Below are positions 1-8,043 of a stretch of 12,812 nt of DNA, in pieces. Each line of letters starts with the position of its first letter. The first letter of the stretch is position 1. Both the position numbers and the translations under genes were made by a program. This stretch comes from Stephanodiscus triporus (taxonomy: Eukaryota > Bacillariophyta > Thalassiosirophyceae > Thalassiosirales > Thalassiosiraceae), in contig JALLAZ010000686.1 in assembly GCA_036939755.1 (NCBI GenBank), positions 1 to 12,812 of the forward strand. The letters are read 5' to 3'. The notes below the pieces were generated by a model. The model was given only the letters and a program-made list of their open reading frames with translations. It made no database searches and had not been told where the DNA came from.

Positions 1-601
1 AGTTTCACCTCCATGGTTGCTGTTCCTGTGCCGCAACCGGCCAGGAAGCTGTGCAGGCAGTCGTGGAATTCGATTGCCAGGAATTGTTTGTCCATCAGGA
101 CTTCCACTACTTTCCAAACCGGCTCCAACAACTCAATCCCCCGATAATCGCCCCCCCTTTTCGGGAGGAGGACTATCACCGTCCATGTCATCTGCTGAGG
201 GATGCTCCCCTGCTCCCAAATGGCTTGTATTAGCCAAACCAATAGTCTTTGTCCTCAGTCTCCTCTTCTTCGATGTCCCTGAGCCATCCTTTCAGATGCT
301 CGGCTCGCATTCCCCCTAATCCTCCAGCTCGGCCGTACTGGAGGTACTTGACCGCCTCCCGAATCTCTCCATCCGTCGGTGTGTCGTCGTTCACGTTGAA
401 AGGGTCAACGTTGATGGGGATTGGTGCCCCCAGCGGGGGCTCCACCATATACAAGTCAACCCTTTCCTGGGTGAGCGCGTCCATCCGCTGGAAGTTGGGT
501 TTGGGGGGGCGGTCTTCAACTGAGCAGTACCACCCCTTGATGCACCGCCACGCCTCCTTTGGATCCCCAGCCTCGCTGGCTTTCCACCTCCCCGGCCACA
601 T
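1..601 (-). pseudogene. Reverse transcriptase N-terminal part of LINE ORF2, broken and cut by window edge
   Basis: From 601 downward the trace reads a pre-RT linker (PKEAWRCIKGWY, then PINVDPFNVNDD) and the conserved start of the LINE reverse transcriptase (GRAGGLGGMRAEHLKGWL). That frame closes at 230. The trace resumes in another frame from about 239 as VWLIQAIWEQGSIP, VIVLLPKRGGDYRGIELL and GCGTGTATMEVK, the fingers motifs of non-LTR reverse transcriptases, and runs off position 1. The shift from the endonuclease frame occurs somewhere in 540-601, where both frames are open. The Asp residues of the palm lie outside the window. Expression is unlikely because of the breaks. Confidence 0.83.
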
Positions 602-707
602 TCGCCGCCCTCAGAGCACGATCTGCTTTGAGGGCTTGACGAATGCTACGACCGAGCACTCTGCCTTGCTGTTGGGAGAGAGAACCACTCTTCCGTAAGC
701 TGGCACG

Positions 708-1481
708 GTGGTCGACCAATTCCCAGGTCGATGGGGATATCCAAGCGTTGGCAGGGCGGGCACCCGACTGCAGCTCCTCGAACAGACTCTCCAGTTCTGT
801 TCAAGGTCCATAGTCGCACTGGGAGGATACCATCCTCCCCCCTCATTGCAGCCATGTCCATCTGCCTCGGCTCCGACGTCGACGGCGCTGACGGAAATGG
901 CGACCCATGTTGATCAGGTCCATGGCATCCACCTGCTCGGCGATCCCATCCTCCCTCTCATCCCGCGGGTTGATGAGGTTGGCATTGAGATCCCCAAGAA
1001 GCAGGGGTTTGCACCCTTGTGGGCACTCCGCCCAAGCCTGATTGATATGGGTTAACGTCGTCCCGAGGTCAGAGGGTGGGATGTACGCTCCCACGACAAA
1101 AAAACGCATCTGACCTGTCACCAACTCAAAGGTCAGTACGTTCGGGCCGCGCGTCGTCACTTCCTCCACCTTGTAGAGTTCGTTGTCCCTCCAAAAGAGG
1201 GCAATCCCTCCCTGACTGGCGCTGACTGCGTTGGTGGCGGTGACGTTGTATCCACTCGAAAATCGAGTGTAGACGCCGTCGGTGATCTTGGTTTCGGTGA
1301 AGATCCCAAGATCCACCCCCGTCGTAGCCATGGCCCTCAGGGCACTCTCCAAACCTGCGTTGCGGCCGCAGCGGACGTTGTACGTCATGACCGTGAAGAA
1401 TCCACGACCATCAGCTCGTGATGGCAGTTGACGTGCCATCCTCACCATGGGATTTTCCGCCCCGTAGGTACAAAAAAGCAC
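708..1481 (-). pseudogene. APE-type endonuclease (EEP) domain of LINE ORF2, broken
   Basis: This is the endonuclease/exonuclease/phosphatase fold that LINEs use to nick target DNA and prime reverse transcription. Counting from a GTG at 1481 (the true start is unknown), residues 33-39 read TYNVRCG with the active-site Asn, residues 61-65 FTETK carry the metal-binding Glu, and residues 163-168 GDLNAN carry the Asp/Asn pair. A basic RRRRRSRGRWTW run follows. Then comes a TGA (843-845), the expected strand SSQCDY, another TGA (801-803), and finally VDHRA (about 708-719), which matches the terminal Asp-His motif. All stay in one frame, so the damage here is point mutation to stop codons. Key catalytic positions are still recognisable, which suggests moderate age. 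Confidence is high for the family and for loss of function. Confidence 0.85.
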
Positions 1482-2059
1482 CCGTTAGAGGGCACTACCC
1501 CACTACGCCAATCCGACTCCACACAGCCCGATGAGGGGGAGTGGGGGAGCAACCCCTTGGTTCCCGTTACAGGGAGGGGGGATGGCGGTTACAGATGGGA
1601 GCTATAGGCGCCAGTGGCCGGTCGGCGGCTAGGCCCACGACCTATACAGTCGTTCGACATCGCGCTGCCGCCTGCCTTTAGCAACAAAATCAGTACTGAA
1701 GATAAAGGGGCCTTCATTTTAGTGATGATGTAGCTCAGATAGTTGTTGGACCCTGAAGCTAACAGGACACATGAGGACCAGGCGGGGGGCGCCTCCCACA
1801 TAAGAGGAAGGCAGGCCGTGGTGCTGAAGATGTCTTGAAATTCCTGAGATATGTAAGCCTCCTGCAAAGGCAACTGCAACGCCAAGACGGTCATGAGCCA
1901 GCACGGCCACTCTTGCCCAATCATCAAAATACTCCTGGGTGCACAAATAGGGGTTATCTTATGTCAAATCACAAACGGCATGTCGCTGGTCGAGAGCGGG
2001 GTGTCAGGAACGCACCCGATGACGGCCTGGTCCCGCGAGACCCCCCGGACGTGTCAGTC
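1482..2059. other. Stretch between retroelement pieces with no convincing gene
   Basis: Between the LINE ORF2 trace and the coiled-coil remnant lie about 580 bp with only short, mutually overlapping open frames. Minus-strand frames at 1719-1946 and 1589-1927 have some protein-like runs (for example DDWARVAVLAHDRLGVAVAF) and could be decayed continuation of the element, perhaps the end of ORF1. No zinc-knuckle cysteines or other known motif are seen. The segment 1510-1580 is rich in runs of G on the plus strand. Confidence 0.4.
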
Positions 2060-2961
2060 CTAGTTCTTTGGGGCATACTTCTTGAGGTTATTGGCTGTAA
2101 GTACATTTTCCAACTTGCTTTCCAAACGATTGAACATGTCCTGTGTGACCTTCTTAGAACCATCGACTTCCAAATTCTTCATCTTCTTTTCCAATGTTTC
2201 GACAGAACTCTTCAATCCATCCACCACCCCATTGAGTCCCGCTGCCATCTGGTCGGCCATGTATGTGTTGCGTCAGAAACCTGATGAACATACTGTTTAT
2301 GGCTTGATGGTGTCAAAACTTTGCCCGCAGGTACCCATCCATCGTGCCCAACGACTGGAGGGTGACCCACCCATAACGCATTGCGGCTGCAAGCAGGTTT
2401 TGCAGATCCACGTTTGTCTCGCAGTTTCGGAATTCGAACATGTCGTCGCATATCTGGACTACCGATTGGACAGGAGGAGTAAAACATGCCCGGGCAGCAA
2501 CTTGAAGGACATCAAAAGCGTATACTCATCTTCGATATATGCTACCAAAGATGTCCAGAACAACAGAGTCACCTCTGCTGTCTTGATGGCTGCCTCCTGG
2601 ATGGCTCCTTCAGGTAAATAAGCCTTACAATAGGCGCGATGGCTCGCCACAGCCCGTTGCAAGTCTGACAAGAGCTTCTCCTTCTGTCCCTCTCCCATAA
2701 TTCTACTCCACCATGATTCATATGATTCTAGCATCTTGATGGTAGTCGTGCTCAGGATGGTTGTCTTGTCGGCCCCGATGAAAGCCACAGGGTAGCGTCG
2801 CGTCATTGAATGCGCATAAGAGGCATCAGGGGACCCTCCCTTGAGGCCTACACAGCCTTTGCCTTCTGGGCTGAGGTCAACCAAGCAGACGTGTCCCCCG
2901 GGTCAGTTGAAGCAAATGTCCAGATTGAAACTAGGTCAACGAAGCCGGAAAATATTTTGGC
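2060..2961 (-). pseudogene. Frameshifted coiled-coil protein remnant, possible retroelement ORF1
   Basis: Several minus-strand frames appear to be pieces of one protein. A trace from about 2884 includes SYAHSMTRRYPVAFIGADKT and a helical stretch ending TLLFWTSLVAYIEDEY; this frame closes at 2459. A second frame near 2320-2470 continues with VVQICDDMFEFRNCETN and ends in a TGA near 2310. A third, starting at ATG 2260, reads a 66-residue coiled coil (LNGVVDGL, VETLEKKMKNLE, FNRLESKLENVL, with hydrophobic residues at heptad spacing) and stops at 2060. I do not recognise the family by name. A coiled-coil ORF on the same strand upstream of a LINE ORF2 fits an ORF1-type nucleic-acid-binding protein, but this is inference: no RRM or zinc knuckle is visible. 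It could instead belong to a separate element. Confidence 0.45.
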
Positions 2962-3447
2962 CTGAGAAAGAGAAAAGAAGATACTAATTCCGTAGCATGT
3001 CTAGACATTTACATCAGAAATTATTTAGAGTAATTACGGGGCAGCCTAAACGCGTTCTAAAAATTCTAGATCTTCGGGTTGTAAATTGTAGAACAATTTC
3101 GGGAGCCACCCACTTGGTAGATATGAATTTCTGATAGGTTGGGCTAAAAAAAGTGAGCTGTTAAGTAGTTAGACTAGCTAACTAGTATATTGTTTCTGGC
3201 GATGGGCCAAAAGAGGTCTAGTCTCCTTGGAGGCAAGTTTTACATGTGCTTTCTCCCGGGAGTTGGCCCATGCAAAATTCTGACCAAGTAGCCCCTAACT
3301 CTCCTGCCAATATTAAACTTCCAAGGAAGTGTAATACTCTCCATCCAATGGCATAGACATCACCCAAAAAAATACCACCCTCCGTGCTCAACCCCTCACA
3401 GCTCTTTTTCGGCACGCTTTCACACGGCCTCATCAGAGCCCCCCTTC
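2962..3447. other. AT-rich intergenic stretch between two retroelement remnants
   Basis: No convincing gene is seen in these roughly 490 bp. An 89-codon minus-strand open frame (3218-3487) overlaps the end of the Penelope-like trace and matches no family I know. A small hairpin (7-bp arms 3166-3172 and 3178-3184, 5-nt loop) lies near 3175. The part just below the Penelope-like coding end could be its 3' untranslated tail, but no tail repeat or poly(A) marks it. Confidence 0.4.
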
Positions 3448-4817
3448 CTATGCGGATCTTGCAAACCGTAGGAACCTTGTTTTGCAACTACATACACCAT
3501 GCATTTCACTTTCAAATTTAAGATCTTCTTCTGTCGTCGGAGAGAGCCGGTGATACTCTGTCCGATAATTAAGGGCTCGGTTGCACATCATCGACATGAT
3601 TTTTGGCCTGCTGTTTTGACAAGGCCCAGGGTGGATGAGCGCCAAACGATGTTTGTTCAACACCATTCAGCGACCTCTGCTTTAGTGTTGAATGTGATGT
3701 TCCGCACGTGAGCAAAGAGGTGCCGGGCAAGAGCAGAACAATTGTCTTGCGGGGTCTCGTTTGATGCATTGAATCTACCATAGGGAAAACAGGGAGGATT
3801 TCGGCAGGCTAAGCCATGTCCGAGACATCTGACGGGACACTTCTGATGGTGAGGCCCGTGGGCGAAGTGGGGAGCGCGGTGTTGGTTGGGAGGCATATCC
3901 CCTGGGATATTGAGTGAAAATAGGGTCTTCATAGCTGTTGTTGCTGATCGATTGAGTCTCGAGAGACAATAAAGTCGAGGAGCGGGTTGACGAACCTGAA
4001 GAAGGGATGGAAGGGGGAGTAGAACTCGCGGTGCGGTTAGGCAGCAATATAAATTTATTATATAACTTTGTAATCTCACCGATATGCTCCTGTACACGTG
4101 TTTTAACGTATCGTTGCAATTTCCCAATATAGAAACAATCGCAGTCTTTGACTTTACATGAAATCTTGTACACAGTCCCAGTGGTTCGGCAAGTGAAGGT
4201 GTCACCTCTGCTATATGCACATTGTCCGTTGACTTTATACTTATGTGGGCAATTACATGGTCGCTGGCCAAAGTCAGCGTCCACAACACCCAACAGAAGT
4301 TTTCGACGTAGATCCCCCAATAATTTTTCCTGCAGATTCGTATGTCGGCTGAAAACGACCCGAGGACGGAGCCATTTGAGCTTTACAAATTTCGCAGGTG
4401 CCTTATCACGTGATTGATGGGTTTATTCTTACCCAGGTTGGCAAACTTGACAACAAAGAAAGAATCACGACGATCGACTGTGCATAATTTCTTATCGAGT
4501 CTGGTCAGCCCAGAGTTTGATTCGTCGTCAAGAGCAGCACCTAGCGTTCGCATCATCTGACCATCACGGAGGTGTCCGGCGATCCGGAGGGCCTCATGTT
4601 CGTCATGGTAGAAATCCGAAAGGCTGACATTTTCATTCTGCGGGGTGCGCGTAGTGAGGAGTGCAAGACGCAACTCAACACCTTTGAGCACTGCCGACTT
4701 ATGATGACGATGGTGGTGGCTGTCCATGTTGAGATACTTAACCAATTCGCCTGGTTTTCGCACTCTAGATGATATCTTACTCCTATCTCTATTTGTCACG
4801 TGACCGATCACACTCAC
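3448..4817 (-). pseudogene. Decayed Penelope-like retroelement: RT C-terminus plus GIY-YIG endonuclease
   Basis: The minus-strand trace begins with the C-terminal part of a reverse transcriptase (KPGELVKYLNMDSHHHRHHK, then KGVELRLALLT), similar to the segment after the palm in Penelope-like elements. That frame closes at 4383. A second frame takes over near 4395 (KLKWLRPRVVFSRHTNL). It carries a cysteine-rich linker (CNCPHKY, CAYSRG, C-RTTG) and then a GIY-YIG-like core with VYKISC, FYIG at about 4123-4134 and the conserved Arg of KTRVQEH. This frame stops at 3775. A third frame holds ARHLFAHV near 3700, and a fourth (to 3448) holds CNRALNYRTEYHRL and ESEMHGVCSCKTRFLRF, resembling the usual C-terminal end of such proteins. 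The N-terminal RT palm is absent, so the copy is 5'-truncated as well as frameshifted. It abuts the EXO1 5' region. Confidence 0.75.
4067..4320 (-). other. GIY-YIG endonuclease domain within the Penelope-like remnant
   Basis: GIY-YIG nucleases nick DNA, and in Penelope-like elements this domain sits C-terminal to the reverse transcriptase. Counted from 4320, cysteines at about residues 22, 24, 34, 44, 55, 60 and 62 suggest a metal-binding linker. The first half-motif is VYK rather than GIY, which is common in element-borne copies. The second is YIG at residues 64-66, followed by the helix with Arg 75. The domain itself is open; the breaks lie on either side. Confidence 0.7.
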
Positions 4818-4851
4818 GCTCGTAGCTCAAAAATCCTCATCACCAATCACC
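4776..4851 (+). promoter_or_regulatory. Probable EXO1 upstream/5' UTR region with a CACGTG palindrome
   Basis: Only about 75 bp separate the last recognisable Penelope-like codons (near 4775) from the EXO1 start. The segment contains the 10-bp palindrome GTCACGTGAC at 4795-4804, a G-box/E-box type core bound by bZIP or bHLH factors in many eukaryotes. A pyrimidine/A-rich leader then ends in CAATCACC just before the ATG. No TATA box is obvious. Function as a promoter is inferred from position. Confidence 0.35.
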
Positions 4852-5503
4852 ATGGGCATAAGCGGACTGCTGCCGCGCATCCTCCCATCGGCGGGAAGGG
4901 AGAATTACGACCTCCGAGCCCTGTCCGACGGATTGATAACCGCGAAGAGCGTCGACGACGACGACGACGATGGCGCCGCCGTCGGCGATGAGGGCTCCTC
5001 CTCCTCCCCCGCGACGAAGACTAAGAAGAGGAAGGGGAAGCGGGGGCCGTCGTCGAGGTCGTCGTGGACGAGGCGCAGGGTCCGGGTGGCCGTGGACGTG
5101 AACGGGTGGATAGCGCGCGCGGCCCACGGACACGGCGGTCTCCTCATGGACGAGCGTCACCTGTCGTACCGCGGCCGCGCCGAGCTTCGCGACGAGGAGC
5201 GATCGCGACGGCGGCCCCTCCGACCGCCGCCGGGGGCGGCGGACGAGGACGACGACGGCGGCGGAGGCGGAGGCGTCGGACGCGACGAAGGAAACGACAG
5301 GGACGACGACAGGGAGGCGCGGCAGAGGCTGGAGTACATATCGGCTTGCGCGTCGACCGTGCTGCGTCGGATCGAATTCCTCGTCGACGACTGCCGCGCG
5401 TCGGTCCTGCTAGTCCTCGACGGAGCGACGCCACCGTGCAAGGCGGACGTCGTTAGGGCGAGGTCCGACCGTCGGGCGGGGGCGGCGGAGGAGAGGGACG
5501 GCA

Positions 5504-5534
<31 letters not shown>

Positions 5535-6846
5535 GTCCCGGGATGTCGTCGACGGGGTAGGAGGGGGGGGTTACGAAGACGACGAGGCGACGAGGACGGA
5601 GGCGGAGGTTCTGCGTCGGATATCCGCGTCGAACCGCGCGGGGACCGGCGTCGATCGCGTCCTTCGTCGGGACATGGTCCGATCCCTCCTCGACGCGTTC
5701 CGCGAACGTCGGTGGCCGTTCGTAGTGGCGCCGTACGAGGCGGACGGGCAGCTCGCGTACCTCGCGTCGTCCGGCCTCGTGGACGTGGTCGTGACGGAGG
5801 ATTCCGACCTGATCGCGCTCGGCGTGCCGACGTTGATATACAGGCTGGGGGGATGGAACGGCACGAACGACGCCAATCGGGGACGATCGTCGGGCTTGGT
5901 GGGGGAAGAAGACGTCGACGACGATCGTCCTCGGCTGCTCGGCACGATGCTTCGCAGGCGCGACCTCGGCTCGTCCCACGGTATCGACCTGCGCGACTTC
6001 ACCGACGGGATGCTCGCGACGATGTTCGTCGCGGCCGGGTGCGACTACTGCGAGTCGCTGATGGGGATAGGCGTCGTGACGGCGAGGAACGTCGTGAAGA
6101 GGGCGTTCCACGGATGCGAGTCGGACGGGCGCGAGGCGTACGGTCGCGCGCATAACCTCGGCGTACCGGTGCTGAGGGTCGTGCTGGACGGGCTCTTCCA
6201 TTCGTGCAACAGGAAGGCGAAGGCGCGGGTGTTGCCCCTCGACGATCCGGAGAAGGAGGGAGCGCGATCGGCGTACGAACGGTCGTTCCTCGCCGCCCTC
6301 GCCATGTTCCGGCATCCGTTGGTGTACGATCCGATGTCGGGCGCGCACGTCGTTGCGAACGACGTGTGCGACGCGGACGGCCCCGACGACGACCGCGCGC
6401 CCTCCTCCTACCCCGCGAGTGCGCTCTTCATGACGGACGAGAGGATACTGATGGAGTACGGGCCGTACAGGGATTTGGTGACGAGGAGGGACGCGCTGTA
6501 TCGCGTCGTCGGCGCCCCCCTCGCGCCGAACGTCGCCAGGGATGTGGCCGAGGGGCTCGTCGATCCCCGACGATTGCCGGCGCGGGAGTCGGTAGAGATC
6601 GATGCTTCGGGATCTGCTACGCAGGTCCAGGGGAACGTGGCGGCGACGCAAGGGAATGACCCAAACGAAGACGAGGACGAGGGAGTCGAATCGGGATACC
6701 ACACGCAGGACAGCGGCGGGCTTCAGCTTTCCACTCAGGAGTACAGCCGCGGGGGTACAACCCCCCGGCGATCCACCCCGTCGAGCTCTGGCATGATATC
6801 GAGCCTCAGCCCCGACCTCCTCGCATCCCCCTCCCCGCAGGATTAG
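4852..6846 (+). CDS. EXO1: EXO1-family 5'-3' exonuclease / flap endonuclease (XPG/RAD2 superfamily), 664 aa
   Basis: Exonuclease 1 resects DNA 5' to 3' and cuts flaps in mismatch repair and recombination, in the nucleus. The protein starts MGISGLLP like family members. All seven metal-binding acidic residues are present: D82 (VAVDVNGW), D190 (LVLDGATPP), E296 and D298 (APYEADGQLAYL), D317 and D319 (TEDSDLIALG), and D398 (GCDYCESL), followed by the helix-two-turn-helix (SLMGIGVVTARNVV, 402-415). The AMFRHPLVYDP segment near 484-494 is typical of EXO1 rather than FEN1 or GEN1. Low-complexity inserts interrupt the fold: Asp6/Ser/Lys at 34-75, Asp/Gly at 111-155 and an 11-Thr run at 218-228. The C-terminus is Ser/Pro-rich and shorter than usual, with no clear MutL or PCNA box. 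The gene is one exon, very GC- and CpG-rich. The start has A at -3 and G at +4. Confidence 0.93.
5503..5535 (+). repeat. ACT/ACG trinucleotide repeat encoding polythreonine
   Basis: Eleven consecutive Thr codons (ACG, five ACT, five ACG) lie in the EXO1 gene, in the linker before the VAPYEAD motif. The block switch from ACT to ACG suggests two rounds of repeat expansion. A shorter GAC repeat (4953-4970) encodes the Asp run near the N-terminus. Such repeats may vary in length between strains. Confidence 0.85.
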
Positions 6847-7349
6847 TCTTACCCTCTCCTCTTATGTACATTACTAGTGTGTTGATTATTCATTCGAGTG
6901 AAATCATCATCTTGGCAATATCTATATACCTGATTTGCGCGGAGTGTTTATAATGCATTCCACCGTAAATTCCACATAAAATATAACAAAAACACCATTT
7001 TCGATGTAATAATTCCTTCCTTCTCTCTAGGTTGGTTGTCATATCGAAGTAAAAACATGGAATATTCACAAAAGAGTCACTACCATAGGAAGCCGAGCAC
7101 TCATGGAACAAAAAATACGCATTACTCGTGCTCGGAGCCACGACACCTCATCCCGATCACTCGCCAACATTCGCGGCCATCAAATAACAACCTGAAAAGA
7201 GAGACGATCGGCAAAAAGGTCGGGGGTTTCCGCATCTGGTGTCCTTTCGGATCGACCGTGCTTTTTCTCACTCCATAATATTTCGTTTCGTTATAATGTA
7301 TTATGCTAAGTGAATCATTTTTTCTAACGTGCAGAGACAAACCCCCCGC
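6847..7349. other. Convergent intergenic region between EXO1 and RPL27A
   Basis: About 500 bp between two stop codons facing each other, presumably both 3' UTRs and terminators. It is AT-rich, in sharp contrast to both flanking genes. No open frame here has recognisable content. An 8-bp perfect inverted repeat (CCGAGCAC 7093-7100 with GTGCTCGG 7128-7135, 27-nt loop) could form a hairpin in either transcript. No canonical AATAAA was found in a telling position. Confidence 0.6.
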
Positions 7350-7793
7350 TCAACACGACAGCAAGCACGCACCTCCGGCCTCCTTGATCTTCTTCTCGGC
7401 GAGCTTGGAGAAGTATTTGGCCTTCACGATGACGGGGACGCTGATCTGCCCGTTCCCGAGGAGCTTGAAGTACCCCTTGGAGACCAGGTCGATGACTGGG
7501 GCCTTGCCGGACTCGGCGGACTTGGCGGCCTCGTACACCCCCTCGCCGGCGACGTTGAAGAGCTTGTCGATGTTGACGGTGGGCGTGAACTCCCTGTTCT
7601 TCAGCTGGTGGAACTGACGCATACCGACCTTGCCGAAGTAACCCGGGTGATACTTGTCGAAGTTGATGCGGTGGTGGTGCTGTCCACCGGCGTTACCGCG
7701 ACCGCCCGGATGCTTGCGGTGCTTCCCGATACGGCCGTGTCCCATCTGGACGTGGCCGCGCTTCTTGCGCGAATGATGGAGGCGGGTGGGCAT
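7350..7793 (-). CDS. RPL27A: 60S ribosomal protein L27a (uL15), 147 aa
   Basis: A component of the large cytosolic ribosomal subunit. The whole length matches the family: a basic N-terminus, [16 protein letters not shown] at 18-33, [20 protein letters not shown] at 34-53, [15 protein letters not shown] near 99-113, [18 protein letters not shown] near 119-136, and an AGGACLLSC tail. The expected length is about 148 residues. His39, the residue hydroxylated in animal RPL27A by the MINA53 oxygenase, is conserved. The coding part is one exon, GC-rich with a strong C/G third-base preference, as expected of a highly expressed gene. An intron in the 5' UTR is likely (listed separately). It converges with EXO1 and diverges from the RNase HI gene. 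Confidence 0.97.
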   Translation of the reverse strand: MPTRLHHSRKKRGHVQMGHGRIGKHRKHPGGRGNAGGQHHHRINFDKYHPGYFGKVGMRQFHQLKNREFTPTVNIDKLFNVAGEGVYEAAKSAESGKAPVIDLVSKGYFKLLGNGQISVPVIVKAKYFSKLAEKKIKEAGGACLLSC

Positions 7794-7837
7794 GTCGAAC
7801 GACGAAAATTACACCGGACGGGTAGGGGTGGATAGTC

Positions 7838-8006
7838 CTGCAAATATTACGGGCGAAGACCGGGCAAGACAATGGGTGAATCGGCTAGAATGGAACGAAG
7901 GAACGCAATGATTGGCAATGAATCCATCCCAGCCCCGTCGGAGAGTTCCCTCCGACTGGACCATGGGTGACTAATATGCCATCGACGCGGTCATCGTGAG
8001 ACTTAC
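7838..8006 (-). other. Probable 5' UTR intron of RPL27A
   Basis: On the minus strand a perfect GTAAGT donor starts at 8006, and a TAATATTTGCAG acceptor ends at 7838, 44 bases before the RPL27A ATG. This would be a 169-nt intron. The upstream exon would end ATTTCG at 8007, preceded by a C/A-rich leader typical of a 5' UTR, and the downstream leader starts at 7837. No transcript is available, so this is inferred from signals alone. A hairpin (7-bp arms 7937-7943 and 7950-7956, loop 6 nt) lies within it. Confidence 0.5.
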
Positions 8007-8043
8007 CGAAATTATTTGGGATTGGAGCGGAGGGCAAGTTGTT

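Larger units (their letters stand above)
1..1481 (-). mobile_element. Decayed LINE-type (non-LTR) retrotransposon, ORF2 portion
   Basis: Read on the minus strand, an APE-like endonuclease domain is followed by a linker and the first part of a reverse transcriptase, the domain order of an APE-type non-LTR retrotransposon ORF2. The coding trace is broken by two in-frame TGA codons (843-845 and 801-803) and by shifts of frame near 560-600 and 230-240, so this copy cannot encode a full protein. The left edge of the window cuts it inside the reverse transcriptase, before the catalytic YxDD motif would appear. Element ends and target-site duplications are not visible. Orientation and spacing make the coiled-coil remnant at 2060-2961 a candidate ORF1. 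Family order is clear; the exact clade is not. Confidence 0.85.

Noticed and set aside
1835..2621. Plus-strand frames of 149 and 179 codons over the coiled-coil remnant
   Set aside because: They lie opposite the coiled-coil trace. Their composition (Leu/Phe/His-rich) is that expected from reading Lys/Glu/Asp codons backwards.
3657..4289. A 210-codon minus-strand frame as an independent gene
   Set aside because: Most of it overlaps the GIY-YIG domain out of frame. Only its last part appears to continue the decayed Penelope-like protein, so it is included in that pseudogene.
5712..6659. Long Arg-rich plus-strand frames in the second frame over EXO1
   Set aside because: Same cause: GC-rich sequence read out of frame gives Arg/Gly/Ala-rich junk without domains.
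5410..6702. A 430-codon open frame on the minus strand opposite EXO1
   Set aside because: It is an antisense shadow. The CpG-rich codon use of EXO1 removes stop codons from the opposite strand, the frame is Arg/His/Val-rich, and no motif is seen. The EXO1 strand has all catalytic residues.
7093..7135. Hairpin considered as a tRNA or other structured RNA
   Set aside because: Only one 8-bp stem with a 27-nt loop; no cloverleaf, and no A-box or B-box sequences.
7329..7835. A 168-codon plus-strand frame over RPL27A
   Set aside because: It is antisense to a ribosomal protein gene matched over its full length; the Leu/Glu/Val-rich translation carries no motif.
7838..8006. C/D-box snoRNA inside the RPL27A leader intron
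   Set aside because: There is a near C-box (CGATGA) but no D box (CTGA) near the other end, so it cannot be supported.
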